DNA of 64,000 nt from Lachnospiraceae bacterium UBA2864 (GCA_002350525.1 DEFA01000045.1:1-64000); one strand, 5' to 3'. Shown: positions 27,467-36,364, counted from the first letter of the stretch. Notes: generated from the sequence alone by a model not told the origin. Made by a program: numbers and translations.

Positions 27467-27495
27467 TTGGATTATGAGTAATCTGAGTGTATAAT
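27467..27495 (+). promoter_or_regulatory. Promoter of the DUF4177 gene
   Basis: TTGGAT (27467-27472), a 17-base spacer and TATAAT (27490-27495). A short CCGC-AGAA-GCGG hairpin just upstream may end pyrC transcripts. Confidence 0.65.
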
Positions 27496-27593
27496 ACATA
27501 TATGCGGCTGAATTGGGGAATTAAGCCGGAGATAACAAGTAAACAGGCATGTATTGGTTATGCCGGAAAGGTGTGGTTAAAAGGGGGTGTATT

Positions 27594-27800
27594 ATGCCAC
27601 AGTATGTAGTATTACAGGTAGCACTTAAAGAGAAGATTAAGAATCAGGAACTCAGTAATCTTCCGGAACTTGAGAAGATCATCAATGAGCAGGCAGGAAA
27701 AGGATATCGACTTCATACGATAACAACAGCACTTGTTCATGTATCGGGACTGGAAGCCGGTGATTTGCTTCAGGCTACCATGGTTTTTGAAAAGTTATAA
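27594..27800 (+). CDS. DUF4177-type small protein
   Basis: This 68-residue protein has the layout of the DUF4177 family, MPQYVVLQVALKEK... followed by LEKIINEQAGKGYRLHTITTA and a final hydrophobic ATMVFEK strand. The family has no settled function. The ATG at 27594 follows GGGGGTGTATT; the longer upstream frame from 27549 has no ribosome site. It has its own promoter and terminator, so it is monocistronic. Confidence 0.75.
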   Translation: MPQYVVLQVALKEKIKNQELSNLPELEKIINEQAGKGYRLHTITTALVHVSGLEAGDLLQATMVFEKL

Positions 27801-27808
27801 GCAATAAG

Positions 27809-27848
27809 AAGCCTCTATCTATAGAAATATAGGTAGAGGCTTTTTTGT
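27809..27848 (+). terminator. Terminator after the DUF4177 gene
   Basis: GCCTCTATCTATA pairs with TATAGGTAGAGGC across a GAAA loop (one wobble) and is followed by TTTTTT. Confidence 0.92.
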
Positions 27849-27918
27849 TTTGCTGCTTGATTTTCGCTTCACTCAATACCCGTCTCTCAACACTTATAAT
27901 AAAAATGATAAAAAGTAC

Positions 27919-27947
27919 TTGACATATTATCAGAAATATAATAAGAT
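27919..27947 (+). promoter_or_regulatory. Promoter of the VWA / PurZ-like unit
   Basis: TTGACA (27919-27924), a 17-base spacer and TAAGAT (27942-27947). Together with the terminator at 31509 it delimits a four-gene transcription unit. Confidence 0.75.
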
Positions 27948-28042
27948 GTGACTGCAAAGAGATAATATCACATAGATAATAAGTGGGAAGCGCTGATGAT
28001 ATTTGATCTTTGACGAATTAATAAAAGGAGGTAGATGGCAGG

Positions 28043-28636
28043 ATGAATGGATTATTTAACGGAATGTTTGGAAAGATTGCACCGGGTATGTGCAGGCTGT
28101 CGATGAACGGAGGCATAGCCATTAAGACCTCCAACGGTTATAAGACCTACGAGGCAGGAAATGGCCGTCTGACAAACTGCGATAACTTCGTCTTTAACAT
28201 CGGCGAGGAATTCTTCTTTGTAGTTCCGACCAACAAGGTTAAAGCAGGAGATATCATTTTATCCAACGGAAAACCTAAGTGTGTTATTGAAGCCACAAAA
28301 GACAGGATCACTGCAATCAATTATGAGGATTCGACCATAGAGCAGATTCTTCCTGAAAGACATATCTTTATGGGAAATGTATATTTCTACGGAAAGATAG
28401 TATCTATGTTCGGAAGCAATCTGAAGAAGGGCAAGGGCCCGGGAAAAATCATGAAGTACATGATGCTTTCGGAGATGATGAAGGGTTCGGACGGAACATC
28501 TAACGGAGGAATGATGAACAGTCTGATACCGCTTATGCTTCTCGGTAAAGGCGGAACGGATATCTTTGACGGTTTCATGGATATGGGAGATGCCTTTGAG
28601 GAAGAAGACGAAGAGGAAGACGAAGAACTGATATAG
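28043..28636 (+). CDS. Unknown protein with acidic tail, first gene of the VWA/PurZ-like unit
   Basis: This 197-residue protein is not assigned to a characterised family. The first 110 residues look like small beta domains (NGGIAIKTSNGYKTYE, FFFVVPTNKVKAGDIILSNG). A Gly/Met-rich, partly hydrophobic region follows (about 130-180), then a tail of almost only Glu and Asp. No signal peptide is seen, so it is probably cytoplasmic. AAAGGAGGT lies upstream. A three-codon frame (ATG-GCA-GGA-TGA, 28035-28046) overlaps its start by four bases. I have a vague memory of similar proteins in large phages, which I cannot confirm. It is 88 bases from the VWA gene and probably co-transcribed. Confidence 0.6.
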   Translation: MNGLFNGMFGKIAPGMCRLSMNGGIAIKTSNGYKTYEAGNGRLTNCDNFVFNIGEEFFFVVPTNKVKAGDIILSNGKPKCVIEATKDRITAINYEDSTIEQILPERHIFMGNVYFYGKIVSMFGSNLKKGKGPGKIMKYMMLSEMMKGSDGTSNGGMMNSLIPLMLLGKGGTDIFDGFMDMGDAFEEEDEEEDEELI

Positions 28637-28724
28637 AAGTTTAGGAACGCAGATAATGAACGAAACAGAAGTTCATGAAGATTTCGAATAGGGACAGGTT
28701 AACTCATATGAAAGGAGGACGATT

Positions 28725-29597
28725 ATGGGTAGCGGATTATGGAGAGAAGATACTTTCAGACAGTATTCAACCAGAGTAGGAAGAGTGGTTGATAAGAGTG
28801 GAAGAGTAGCCGGAGATTACAGCAATCAGGAAATGTTTGCAGCAAGGAATCTTGATCCCATACTGAATCCTAAAGATGTTATGAGAGAGTGCTGTGATAC
28901 GGAGGAACATCCGAATACAATTCCCGTAATACTCGCTCTGGATGTTACAGGTTCTATGGGACAGGCGGCTGTAGAGGTTGCCAAGGAACTTAATGTGATA
29001 ATGACAGAACTTTACAGAAAGGTGAAGGATGTTGAGTTCATGATCATGGGAATAGGAGATTTTGTATATGATAAATGTCCGCTTCAGGTTTCACAGTTTG
29101 AATCTGATATAAGGATAGCTGAGCAGCTGGATAAGGTGTACTTCGAGTTTGGCGGCGGCGGAAACGGATATGAATCTTATACTGCAGCCTGGTACTTCGG
29201 GCTTAATCACATTAAGCTCGATGCCTGGGACAGAGGGAGAAAAGGAATCATCATAACTATGGGTGATGAGGGCATAAACCCATATCTTCCTGCCGAAGCT
29301 ATAGAGAGAGTAACAGGAAGAGAGATGGCTGAGGATGTAGAGACAAAAGCGCTCTACGAACAGGTTAAGGAAAAGTATGAAATATTCCATATATTTGTAA
29401 AGCATGCTAATTTCGCTATTTACAAGAGATATATAGATAGCTGGGATGATTATCTTGATAAGGATCATTTCAAGGTGGTCAAGATAGATAACATCGCAGA
29501 TGAAATTGTAAAGATTATTACAAAACAGGCCGGCAGCAAGTTCCTCAAAAGAGGACAGGTTGAAGTCCCGAAAGTCGCCGCAGGCATAGCCTGGTAA
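28725..29597 (+). CDS. Cytoplasmic VWA-domain protein
   Basis: This 290-residue protein contains a von Willebrand A-type fold. Its metal-ion site motif is DVTGSMG at about 75-81, preceded by the hydrophobic strand TIPVILAL. Further strands include VEFMIMGIGDF, and IITMGDEG probably supplies the last metal-site residue. The first 60 residues (GLWREDTFRQYSTRVGRVVDKSGRV) are an unassigned domain and there is no signal peptide or helix. VWA proteins of this sort act as protein-interaction hubs, often beside nucleotide-using enzymes, and here the PurZ-like gene follows within 90 bases. AAAGGAGGACGATT precedes the ATG. Confidence 0.8.
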   Translation: MGSGLWREDTFRQYSTRVGRVVDKSGRVAGDYSNQEMFAARNLDPILNPKDVMRECCDTEEHPNTIPVILALDVTGSMGQAAVEVAKELNVIMTELYRKVKDVEFMIMGIGDFVYDKCPLQVSQFESDIRIAEQLDKVYFEFGGGGNGYESYTAAWYFGLNHIKLDAWDRGRKGIIITMGDEGINPYLPAEAIERVTGREMAEDVETKALYEQVKEKYEIFHIFVKHANFAIYKRYIDSWDDYLDKDHFKVVKIDNIADEIVKIITKQAGSKFLKRGQVEVPKVAAGIAW

Positions 29598-29678
29598 AAG
29601 ATTAAAGGTTAAAAGTTAAAAGTGAAACGCATATCCGCCTTGGGGAAGGCGGGTATGCAGCAGAGAGGAGGAGACGGC

Positions 29679-30899
29679 ATGGCTGAAGTGAAGGTTATAA
29701 TAGGTGCAAATTTTGGCGATGAAGGGAAAGGCCTGATGTCTGATTATTTTGCCGCAGAAGCCGTTGCCCAAGGGGTGAAGGCCTTGGTTGTTTGCAGTAA
29801 CGGCGGAGCGCAGCGTGGTCATACTGTCGTAACTCCTCGTGGTGAGAGACACGTCTTTCACCATTTCGGATCTGGTACTCTTGCAGGAGCCGACACGTGG
29901 CTCCCAAGGTACTACATCCTGAATCCCATAATGTTTATGGATGAGTATGAAGAACTCATAAGAATAGAAACAAGAGCGGGCTATGCTCTTAAAAGAGGGG
30001 CTGAAGGAATCAGGGTTTATCTCGATCCTGACAGCCCTGTTACAACGCCGTACGATATGATAGTTAATCAGATAATCGAGCAGCAGCGTGGAGATGCAAG
30101 GCATGGAAGCTGCGGTGTCGGCATATGGGAGACTCTTATCCGAAACGGAAAAACTCTCGGAGAAATGTGTGACCTGACTGATGCAGAACTTATTAAGTAT
30201 CTTACCTGTACATGTAAAGAATATATGTATGACAGGCTCCGTGCTCTCGGGGTTGAAGATATCCCGAAGGAGTGGAGAGATATAATAGAGGACGAAGGAC
30301 TGGCAAGAAACTATATTCAGGATTTTCGTCTCATGGTAAATCTGTGTGAGATAGCCGATATATCTGTTATGAATTATTATGATCGGATAATCTTTGAAAA
30401 CGGTCAGGGTCTTCTGCTCGACAGATGCAGGAAGGAATACGGATGCAATACCACACCGAGTAATACGGGCATCCGCAATCCTGCAGAGCTGATAAGAGAA
30501 TATATGCATGTGAGAAGAGATGCAGCAGAGACTCGTCACGGCAGTCGTGATATAATGGATGTTGAAGTTTGTTATGTGACAAGAACTTATCTCACAAGAC
30601 ACGGCGCGGGCAGGTTTGATGAGGAATGTGACAAGGCCGATATTAATCCGGATATGGTAGATCTTACAAATGTACCGAACCCATATCAGGGTACTATAAG
30701 ATACGGGAAACTGGAAGAAAGGGCGCTTCTCAGAAGGGTAAGAGAAGACTTCGACAGTGAGAGATTCCCGGAAGAATGTGAGGCGCATATGAGTATTGCG
30801 CTTACACATTTAAATGAATATGACTGCCTTCTCAACAAAGAAGCCGACTATATATCAGACGGAGAAACGAGAGAAAAAATCCGCTGTATAAAGGCATAA
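29679..30899 (+). CDS. Divergent adenylosuccinate synthetase (PurZ/PurA-like)
   Basis: This 406-residue protein is an adenylosuccinate synthetase homologue but not a typical PurA. The P-loop motif is GANFGDEGKG (9-18), retaining the catalytic Asp14. The second motif is QRGHTVV with His48. The usual TTGRGIGP region is replaced by HGSCGVGIWET, the IMP-binding segment reads ENGQGLLLD, and TTPSNTG corresponds to the TSSNT loop. The C-terminal half has YLTRHGAGRF and NPYQGTIRYG, a pattern I associate with phage and archaeal PurZ/PurZ0-type enzymes. It should ligate aspartate to a 6-oxopurine nucleotide using ATP or GTP; the true substrate is unknown. The ATG at 29679 follows GAGGAGGAG. Its context is a VWA operon with no purine genes. 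Confidence 0.8.
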   Translation: MAEVKVIIGANFGDEGKGLMSDYFAAEAVAQGVKALVVCSNGGAQRGHTVVTPRGERHVFHHFGSGTLAGADTWLPRYYILNPIMFMDEYEELIRIETRAGYALKRGAEGIRVYLDPDSPVTTPYDMIVNQIIEQQRGDARHGSCGVGIWETLIRNGKTLGEMCDLTDAELIKYLTCTCKEYMYDRLRALGVEDIPKEWRDIIEDEGLARNYIQDFRLMVNLCEIADISVMNYYDRIIFENGQGLLLDRCRKEYGCNTTPSNTGIRNPAELIREYMHVRRDAAETRHGSRDIMDVEVCYVTRTYLTRHGAGRFDEECDKADINPDMVDLTNVPNPYQGTIRYGKLEERALLRRVREDFDSERFPEECEAHMSIALTHLNEYDCLLNKEADYISDGETREKIRCIKA

Positions 30900-30938
30900 T
30901 GGATGGCAGGAGGAAGATAGATATAAGGAGAGATGAAA

Positions 30939-31502
30939 ATGGGTCTTTTTAATATGTTTGGCGGACAGAATAACGATAAGGATAATGCGGATAATGATTC
31001 CGAAAAGATTGAAGCCTACAGAAATATCGTAAAGCTGATCGATACAAAAGACGTTGTCGGTGAGAGACTGAATAAGTGCTTTAATGATCCGAAGGCGTAT
31101 TTTAATGAGTATCGGGATAATTATGACGACAGATGTATGGACGAAGATGAAGATAACGATACGATAATCTGGATAGGAATGGTAGATGCATTTCAGGATA
31201 ACGGTCTTCTGGTTGAAATGGACTGGAAAGTTGAGTTGGAAGACTTCGTATACTGCATTAAAAGTATTATCGGAGATAAGTCACTTCCTATTGAGGAGAC
31301 CTGGTTTAATGATGAAGGCGATATCACTCAGTGGGCGGCGATACTGAATGAGAAATGGAATGCTGCCGGATATGTTCTGGCCGATATGGATATAGACAGT
31401 GACAGCTACTGCGTATTTATAACCGATAGGCAGTCCTATGAGAAACTGGTTACGGAGGCTGAGAGTGCCGGGCATAGAATAGATCTTACACAGAATATGT
31501 GA
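30939..31502 (+). CDS. Acidic protein of unknown function, last gene of the unit
   Basis: This 187-residue protein is strongly acidic, with a Asn/Asp-rich N-terminus (GGQNNDKDNADNDSE) and a folded remainder containing IIWIGMVDAFQDNGLLVEMDWKVE as two short pieces around IGMVD. No signal peptide, helix or catalytic motif is recognised, and it may belong to a domain of unknown function. The ATG at 30939 is preferred to the one at 30933 because AAGGAGAG then has an 8-base spacing. It follows the PurZ-like gene by about 40 bases and is closed by a terminator. Confidence 0.6.
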   Translation: MGLFNMFGGQNNDKDNADNDSEKIEAYRNIVKLIDTKDVVGERLNKCFNDPKAYFNEYRDNYDDRCMDEDEDNDTIIWIGMVDAFQDNGLLVEMDWKVELEDFVYCIKSIIGDKSLPIEETWFNDEGDITQWAAILNEKWNAAGYVLADMDIDSDSYCVFITDRQSYEKLVTEAESAGHRIDLTQNM

Positions 31503-31508
31503 CCGTTT

Positions 31509-31538
31509 AAGCGCTTCTAAATATCGGAAGCGCTTTTA
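31509..31538 (+). terminator. Terminator of the VWA/PurZ-like unit
   Basis: AAGCGCTTC (31509-31517) pairs with GAAGCGCTT (31527-31535) and TTT follows. Confidence 0.8.
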
Positions 31539-31562
31539 TAATAACTATTTATTAATATGTGC

Positions 31563-31591
31563 TTGACATAGGAGGTGTGCTTATCTATAAT
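31563..31591 (+). promoter_or_regulatory. Perfect consensus promoter
   Basis: TTGACA (31563-31568), exactly 17 bases, and TATAAT (31586-31591). This matches the vegetative consensus at all twelve positions, giving a leader of roughly 110 bases before the PQGY-repeat gene. High constitutive transcription is expected. Confidence 0.9.
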
Positions 31592-31708
31592 GATATTATC
31601 AGAATGATAAAAAGTAACAGACGCTGAGCAAGAATATAGAATAGTTAATGACCTGAAACGGTCGGATTTATATATGTGTTGAAGGATATGAGGAAAGGAT
31701 AGGAAGAT

Positions 31709-32521
31709 ATGGATAATAATCAGAATTACAATTCGTATGGTCAGATACCGCCACAGGGTTACCCGCAACCGGGTCAGGTACCACCGCAGGGATACGTACA
31801 GCCGGGTCAGGTACCGCCACAGGGATACGTACAGGGCCAGCCGATTCCGCCGCAGGGTTACCCGCAACCTGGCCAGATACCGCCACAGGGATACGTACAG
31901 CCGGGTCAGGTACCACCGCAGGGCTATGTGCAGCAGGGAGGCTATCCCGGATATCAGCCGCAGAGACCGAATTACCCGGCTCCAAGAAGAAAAACGGGGC
32001 TTATATCAGGAATCATTATTTCGGTAGCGCTCCTTATCATTCTGGGTGGAGTGGCAATAATGTTAAAGAACAGAGGCGGTTCGGCCGGTACAGATGCATC
32101 TAAGTTTTACGGACAAAAGTGGGTTGAGACGCATGAGGATTCATATCTTGTTCCGAAAGCGGACGGTACATACAGATATTACAGAAGCAAGGATGATCTG
32201 AGCGACTATTACTATGAAGGACATTACGAGTTCTACATGGGAGATGATGCATATAAATATGTAACCGAGGATCTGAGTAAATATGGTGTTACTAAAGAGG
32301 AAATCGATAATATCATTGCTATGAATGATGAGTATACCAAAGATAATCTTATATGCTTCGTACTTCATAACGAAAAGAAAATTATCGATGGCGTGGATAC
32401 AATGGAAGGTGGAACGGTCGATACACCATATTTCGGATGCCTGATCACAGAAGACGGTAAGCAGGTTCTTGATGTAGCAAATATGAATGCAGCCGAGTAT
32501 TACTGGTTTGAAGCAGAATAA
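31709..32521 (+). CDS. PQGY-repeat single-pass membrane protein
   Basis: The 270-residue product begins with about 90 residues of Pro/Gln/Gly/Tyr-rich repeats, unit close to PGQVPPQGYVQ, present about seven times and also visible as DNA repeats. One membrane helix (about 101-120, GIIISVALLIILGGVAIML) follows PRRKTG, then an extracellular domain of about 150 residues with many Tyr and charged residues. Pro-rich cytoplasmic arms are usually flexible binding platforms. The function is unknown. It is driven by a perfect consensus promoter, suggesting abundant expression. Confidence 0.75.
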   Translation: MDNNQNYNSYGQIPPQGYPQPGQVPPQGYVQPGQVPPQGYVQGQPIPPQGYPQPGQIPPQGYVQPGQVPPQGYVQQGGYPGYQPQRPNYPAPRRKTGLISGIIISVALLIILGGVAIMLKNRGGSAGTDASKFYGQKWVETHEDSYLVPKADGTYRYYRSKDDLSDYYYEGHYEFYMGDDAYKYVTEDLSKYGVTKEEIDNIIAMNDEYTKDNLICFVLHNEKKIIDGVDTMEGGTVDTPYFGCLITEDGKQVLDVANMNAAEYYWFEAE

Positions 32522-32644
32522 TTTCGGATATGCAGAAAAGATAAGTTACGGATTTTAAGCAAATAATAATAAATACTACTGGATATTTCAAATTTTGTTA
32601 GTATAATAATGATTATATGACAAATGAAGCAGAGGTATGGTTTA

Positions 32645-33097
32645 ATGGCATTCAATGCGGATTATTATCTGAATAAGAGTTTACAGAAAAAATTATGTTT
32701 TATAGGATACATCATCTGCATAGCAATGACGTTATATGTACTTCCGATATATTATTTCTATGACAGTAAAAAAATGGGTCATGACATGGGCGAAACAGCC
32801 ATGGCACTATATTTCGGTATAATCCCATTTCAGCTGGCAATTATCATATTTGTATATACGCTGATAGCGGGTCAATATAAGAGAATGATCCTGGCGCTGG
32901 TGCTTATGCTGCTTCCGACGGCACTTGTACTCGGAGTTATGGACGGTACGGTTATAGAAGCGGTATACGGATTGGGCGGAGCGGCTATCGGAGCTGTTGG
33001 ATGGATCATACACTGGGCGGTTGCGGCTAAGCTGGACAAGATAAAAGTGGAAAAAGAGAAGACTCGGGAAGAGACAGAAGAGAACAAGAAGGGTTAA
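32645..33097 (+). CDS. Small membrane protein of unknown function
   Basis: This protein of about 150 residues has four hydrophobic helices and a charged C-terminus (KIKVEKEKTREETEENKKG). The ATG at 32645 is chosen because AGAGGT lies upstream at about 9 bases; an ATG at 32624 would add seven residues. A TATAAT at 32602-32607 is the likely -10. It precedes the NrtR-type gene by 13 bases, so the two are probably co-transcribed. I do not recognise the family; a transporter or NAD-related role is only suggested by the neighbour. Confidence 0.65.
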   Translation: MAFNADYYLNKSLQKKLCFIGYIICIAMTLYVLPIYYFYDSKKMGHDMGETAMALYFGIIPFQLAIIIFVYTLIAGQYKRMILALVLMLLPTALVLGVMDGTVIEAVYGLGGAAIGAVGWIIHWAVAAKLDKIKVEKEKTREETEENKKG

Positions 33098-33110
33098 AAG
33101 GAGAATCAAG

Positions 33111-34016
33111 ATGAGAAAGTATGTAATGTCAAAAGAGGAAAAAGAATTTCTTAAATCGTATGATATGTCTGCATTTAACAGACCATCGCTCACTGCGGAT
33201 ATTGCAGTATTTGCGATTCTGCAGGAAGAGGAAAGCGATGAATACAGAAAAGATCCTGAACAGAAGCTCGGAATACTTCTTATAAAAAGAGGAGGTTTCC
33301 CATATAAAGATTACTGGGCTCTTCCGGGAGGATTCGCACAGCAGGGTGAGGAACTCAGAGATACGGCGCTTCGTGAGCTTGGAGAAGAAACTTCCGTAGA
33401 CAGTGCGTTTATAGAGCCATTCGGACTTTTCAGCGCACCTGACAGAGATCCGAGAGGATGGATAGTATCTCAGGGGTATCTCGCTCTTGTGGATTCGGAG
33501 AAAGTTAAGGTAAGTGCGGGAACAGATGCCGGAGATGCCGCATGGTTTACCATTGACATTAACATCAGTGAGATGAATAAGCATGTTAAGGCTAAAACGG
33601 CAGAAATAAAAACAAGATATGAGCTTGTGTTTGAGAATAAGGAACTGAACGAAAGAATCGAGGCAGTAGTTGAAGAGACCAAGACCTACAGCGATCATCA
33701 CGAGACAATCAGCTATGATATTATAGAAGGCGGCAGTCTGGCGTTCGATCACGCTGAGATCATAACCAGAGCATTCAAGTCACTTCATGAAAGTGCCGAT
33801 GATGCGGGCAGGATTATTTTCGACCTCATGCCTGAGAAGTTTACTCTTTACAGTCTTCAGGAAGCCTATGAGATCGTTTTGGGCGAGAAGCTTACTACTC
33901 CGAACTTCAGAAGAAAGATAGCTCCTTTCGTTATAGAAACCAGTGAAATGACAGGCGGAGCAGGCCACAGACCGGCCAAGCTTTTCAAGAGAAATCTCGA
34001 GGCATTTTATAAGTAA
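33111..34016 (+). CDS. nrtR: NrtR-type Nudix regulator of NAD metabolism
   Basis: This 301-residue protein combines an N-terminal Nudix domain with a C-terminal winged helix, the arrangement of the ADP-ribose-responsive repressor NrtR. The Nudix box is near residues 73-96: GGFAQQGEELRDTALRELGEE, with REL-EE intact. Catalysis may therefore survive, whereas many NrtR proteins have lost it; the final Gly of the box is Ser. The wing region reads FTLYSLQEAYEIVLGEKL and then NFRRKI, ending with GGAGHRPAKLFK. Candidate targets include the nicotinate phosphoribosyltransferase gene at 49119, which has palindromes over its start site. AAGGAGAATCAAG precedes the ATG. Confidence 0.82.
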   Translation: MRKYVMSKEEKEFLKSYDMSAFNRPSLTADIAVFAILQEEESDEYRKDPEQKLGILLIKRGGFPYKDYWALPGGFAQQGEELRDTALRELGEETSVDSAFIEPFGLFSAPDRDPRGWIVSQGYLALVDSEKVKVSAGTDAGDAAWFTIDINISEMNKHVKAKTAEIKTRYELVFENKELNERIEAVVEETKTYSDHHETISYDIIEGGSLAFDHAEIITRAFKSLHESADDAGRIIFDLMPEKFTLYSLQEAYEIVLGEKLTTPNFRRKIAPFVIETSEMTGGAGHRPAKLFKRNLEAFYK

Positions 34017-34157
34017 AAGCGGTTGTTTATAAATCAAAAAAGCCGGTTGAAAAAAATTAAAAAAATATTCCATAAATATACCCTCCCGAAAAGTATATAT
34101 AGTATAACAACACGAAGTGACGGTTTTACCATATATATTTTTCAGGAGGGTATTAGT

Positions 34158-35897
34158 ATGAGAAAAGGATGGTTTAAAAAGGCAATAGCTGCTTCACTTG
34201 CAGGAACTATGATGATGGGTATGGCAGGATGCGGAAGTAACAATAATGATACTGCGGCGAATACAGAGGCTGCAACAACAGCTTCTGCACATAGGGAAGA
34301 ATCTACGACAACTGAGCAGGTATATGAGAGTCCGGCGGCTGTGACAGAATCGGAAGATTACAGTATGAGTTCGGGTGCAACCAAAAACAGCATGAGGGCT
34401 ACATACGCCGCAGAGGAATATGTATCTGATGGTGAAGTATGGGAAGAGGAGTATTATCCGGATCTGGAGATAGATTGGAATACCAATGAATATAACGATC
34501 TGGCCGAGAACTCCTGGCAGAGTGTAAAGTCGGCGCCTCTGTCAACATTTGGCGCTGATGTCGATACGGCGGCATATTCACAGATCAGGAGCGGTATTAT
34601 GAACGGTTACGGTGTCGATCCGGGTCAGGTAAGGATCGAAGAAATGATCAATTATTTCCAGTATGATTATGAGACACCGACCGGCGATGACAAGTTTGCG
34701 GTTCATACCGAATTTACAGACTGCCCATGGAATGAGGATACACAGCTTGCACTCGTATCGCTTAATACAGAGAAGATAGATTTCAGTGATGCACCTGAAT
34801 CCAATATAGTATTTCTTATTGATACGTCAGGTTCTATGTTTGATGACGATAAGCTTCCTCTGGTACAGAAGTCTATGTGCATGCTGGCAGAAAATCTTAC
34901 AGAGAAGGACAGAGTATCGATCGTAACTTATGCCGGCAGTGACGAGGTTGTTCTCGAAGGAGCAAGCGGAGCTGATTATAACGAAATATGTGAGAAGATC
35001 GAAGGCCTTGAAGCTTATGGTTCAACCAATGGTTCAGCCGGTATCAAGACAGCATATGAACTGGCAGAGAAGTATTTTATAAAGGGCGGAAATAACAGAG
35101 TCATCCTCGCTACAGATGGTGACCTTAATGTCGGTGTTACAAGCGAGACAGAGCTTGAGAAGCTTATAACCGAGGAGAAGGAAACAGGAGTATTTCTCAG
35201 TGTTATAGGTGTAGGATACGGTAACTACAAGGACAACAAGCTTGAGACTCTTGCAGACAAGGGTAACGGCAACTATTCATATATTGATTCTATATTCGAG
35301 GCTAAGAAGGCGCTTGTTACCGATCTCGGAGCAACTATGCTGACGGTAGCTAAAGATGTTAAGCTTCAGGTTGAATTTAATCCTGCTCTTGTAAAGGGTT
35401 ACAGACTTATAGGTTATGAGAACAGAACCATGGCAGCCGAGGACTTCAACGATGATAAGAAGGACGGCGGTGAAATGGGTGCCGGACACAGTGTAACGGC
35501 TATCTATGAGATAGTAAGAACCGATTCTGATATGGATATTCCTTCAGTTGATATGAAGTATTCGGGCAACAAGGAAGAGAATGATATTTACGGTGACGGT
35601 GAATATAACGACGAGCTTTTTACTCTCAGGGTAAGATATAAGGAGCCGGATGGCGATAAGAGTAAGCTTCTCGACTTCGCATGCAAGACAGACAGTTATT
35701 CTAAAGAGGGTAGTGACAATATCAGATGGGCAGCAGCTGTTGCAGCATTCGGAATGTATCTTAAGGATAGTGAGTATATGGGAGATACAAGCAGGAAATT
35801 GATTCTTAGACTTGCAAATTCGGTAGATCATTCTGACGATGATTACAGAAAAGAGTTTATCGATATGGTTGAAACGTATTTTGATGAACTTGATTAA
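34158..35897 (+). CDS. VWA-domain lipoprotein, YfbK-like
   Basis: This 579-residue lipoprotein has a signal ending at the lipobox GMAGC (Cys about 25) and a Thr/Ser/Glu-rich linker. The YfbK-type N-terminal segment is PLSTFGADVDTAAYSQIR (about 130-150). A VWA domain follows with the metal site DTSGSM near 225 and ATDGD near 325, and the family C-terminal domain runs from about 400 to 579. It should bind extracellular ligands through a metal-dependent site. The ATG at 34158 follows CAGGAGGGTATTAGT; the long upstream frame is non-coding. It is probably monocistronic. It is unrelated in architecture to the cytoplasmic VWA protein at 28725. Confidence 0.87.
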   Translation: MRKGWFKKAIAASLAGTMMMGMAGCGSNNNDTAANTEAATTASAHREESTTTEQVYESPAAVTESEDYSMSSGATKNSMRATYAAEEYVSDGEVWEEEYYPDLEIDWNTNEYNDLAENSWQSVKSAPLSTFGADVDTAAYSQIRSGIMNGYGVDPGQVRIEEMINYFQYDYETPTGDDKFAVHTEFTDCPWNEDTQLALVSLNTEKIDFSDAPESNIVFLIDTSGSMFDDDKLPLVQKSMCMLAENLTEKDRVSIVTYAGSDEVVLEGASGADYNEICEKIEGLEAYGSTNGSAGIKTAYELAEKYFIKGGNNRVILATDGDLNVGVTSETELEKLITEEKETGVFLSVIGVGYGNYKDNKLETLADKGNGNYSYIDSIFEAKKALVTDLGATMLTVAKDVKLQVEFNPALVKGYRLIGYENRTMAAEDFNDDKKDGGEMGAGHSVTAIYEIVRTDSDMDIPSVDMKYSGNKEENDIYGDGEYNDELFTLRVRYKEPDGDKSKLLDFACKTDSYSKEGSDNIRWAAAVAAFGMYLKDSEYMGDTSRKLILRLANSVDHSDDDYRKEFIDMVETYFDELD

Positions 35898-35977
35898 TAT
35901 ATAAACAGGCAAATACCAAAAGTATTTATATAGGGGAAGCCCGGGCTATTAATATATAGGGTTATCAGAATATTTTA

Positions 35978-36364
35978 TTAAGCTCTGCCATACTTAAGGA
36001 ACTGAACAATCATCGCAATATTAAGAGTTGCAATTGCTGTTCCGATGAACAGGTACCAGTTGTGTGCATTGAGTATCCATATACCCTTGAAGGCGGCGTA
36101 AAATGCGATTGAAGCAAGTGTTGCGATTATAGCGATTATAACAGATCTTCTTCCTATACGTTTTTTCTCTTCTTCTGAGTTGAATGCAAATTCGGTTGAG
36201 AAAAGTGCTACGAAAATGAGCATATATACCCAGAAGTCATTATCAAGGGATTTAAAGAACTGACCGAGTATGACCATGATTCCGACTATAGCAGATATGG
36301 TGTGCTCTGCCATTGCTATAAGATTCTTCTTTGATGAGTTCATATCCTTTGTAAATGTATTCAT
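35978..36364 (-). CDS. Four-helix membrane protein of a two-component regulon
   Basis: This 128-residue protein reads on the minus strand from ATG at 36364 with GGAGGAAAACAAC upstream. It has a short polar N-terminus (NTFTKDMNSSKKN) and four predicted helices. The family is not recognised. Its upstream region carries the same four-fold TCT-N8/N8/N9 array as the ABC exporter at 2641, so it is likely controlled by the regulator at 1792. It may contribute to the same envelope-stress or antimicrobial response (inference). Confidence 0.75.
   Translation of the reverse strand: MNTFTKDMNSSKKNLIAMAEHTISAIVGIMVILGQFFKSLDNDFWVYMLIFVALFSTEFAFNSEEEKKRIGRRSVIIAIIATLASIAFYAAFKGIWILNAHNWYLFIGTAIATLNIAMIVQFLKYGRA

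Noticed and set aside
29616..30809. 397-codon open frame on the minus strand opposite the PurZ-like gene
   Set aside because: It has no ribosome site and no recognisable protein pattern, and it lies opposite a gene with clear family motifs. It is a shadow frame.
35898..35977. Terminator between the convergent genes at 35897 and 35978
   Set aside because: AATAC/GTATT and AGCCCGGGCT palindromes are present but neither has a convincing T-tract.
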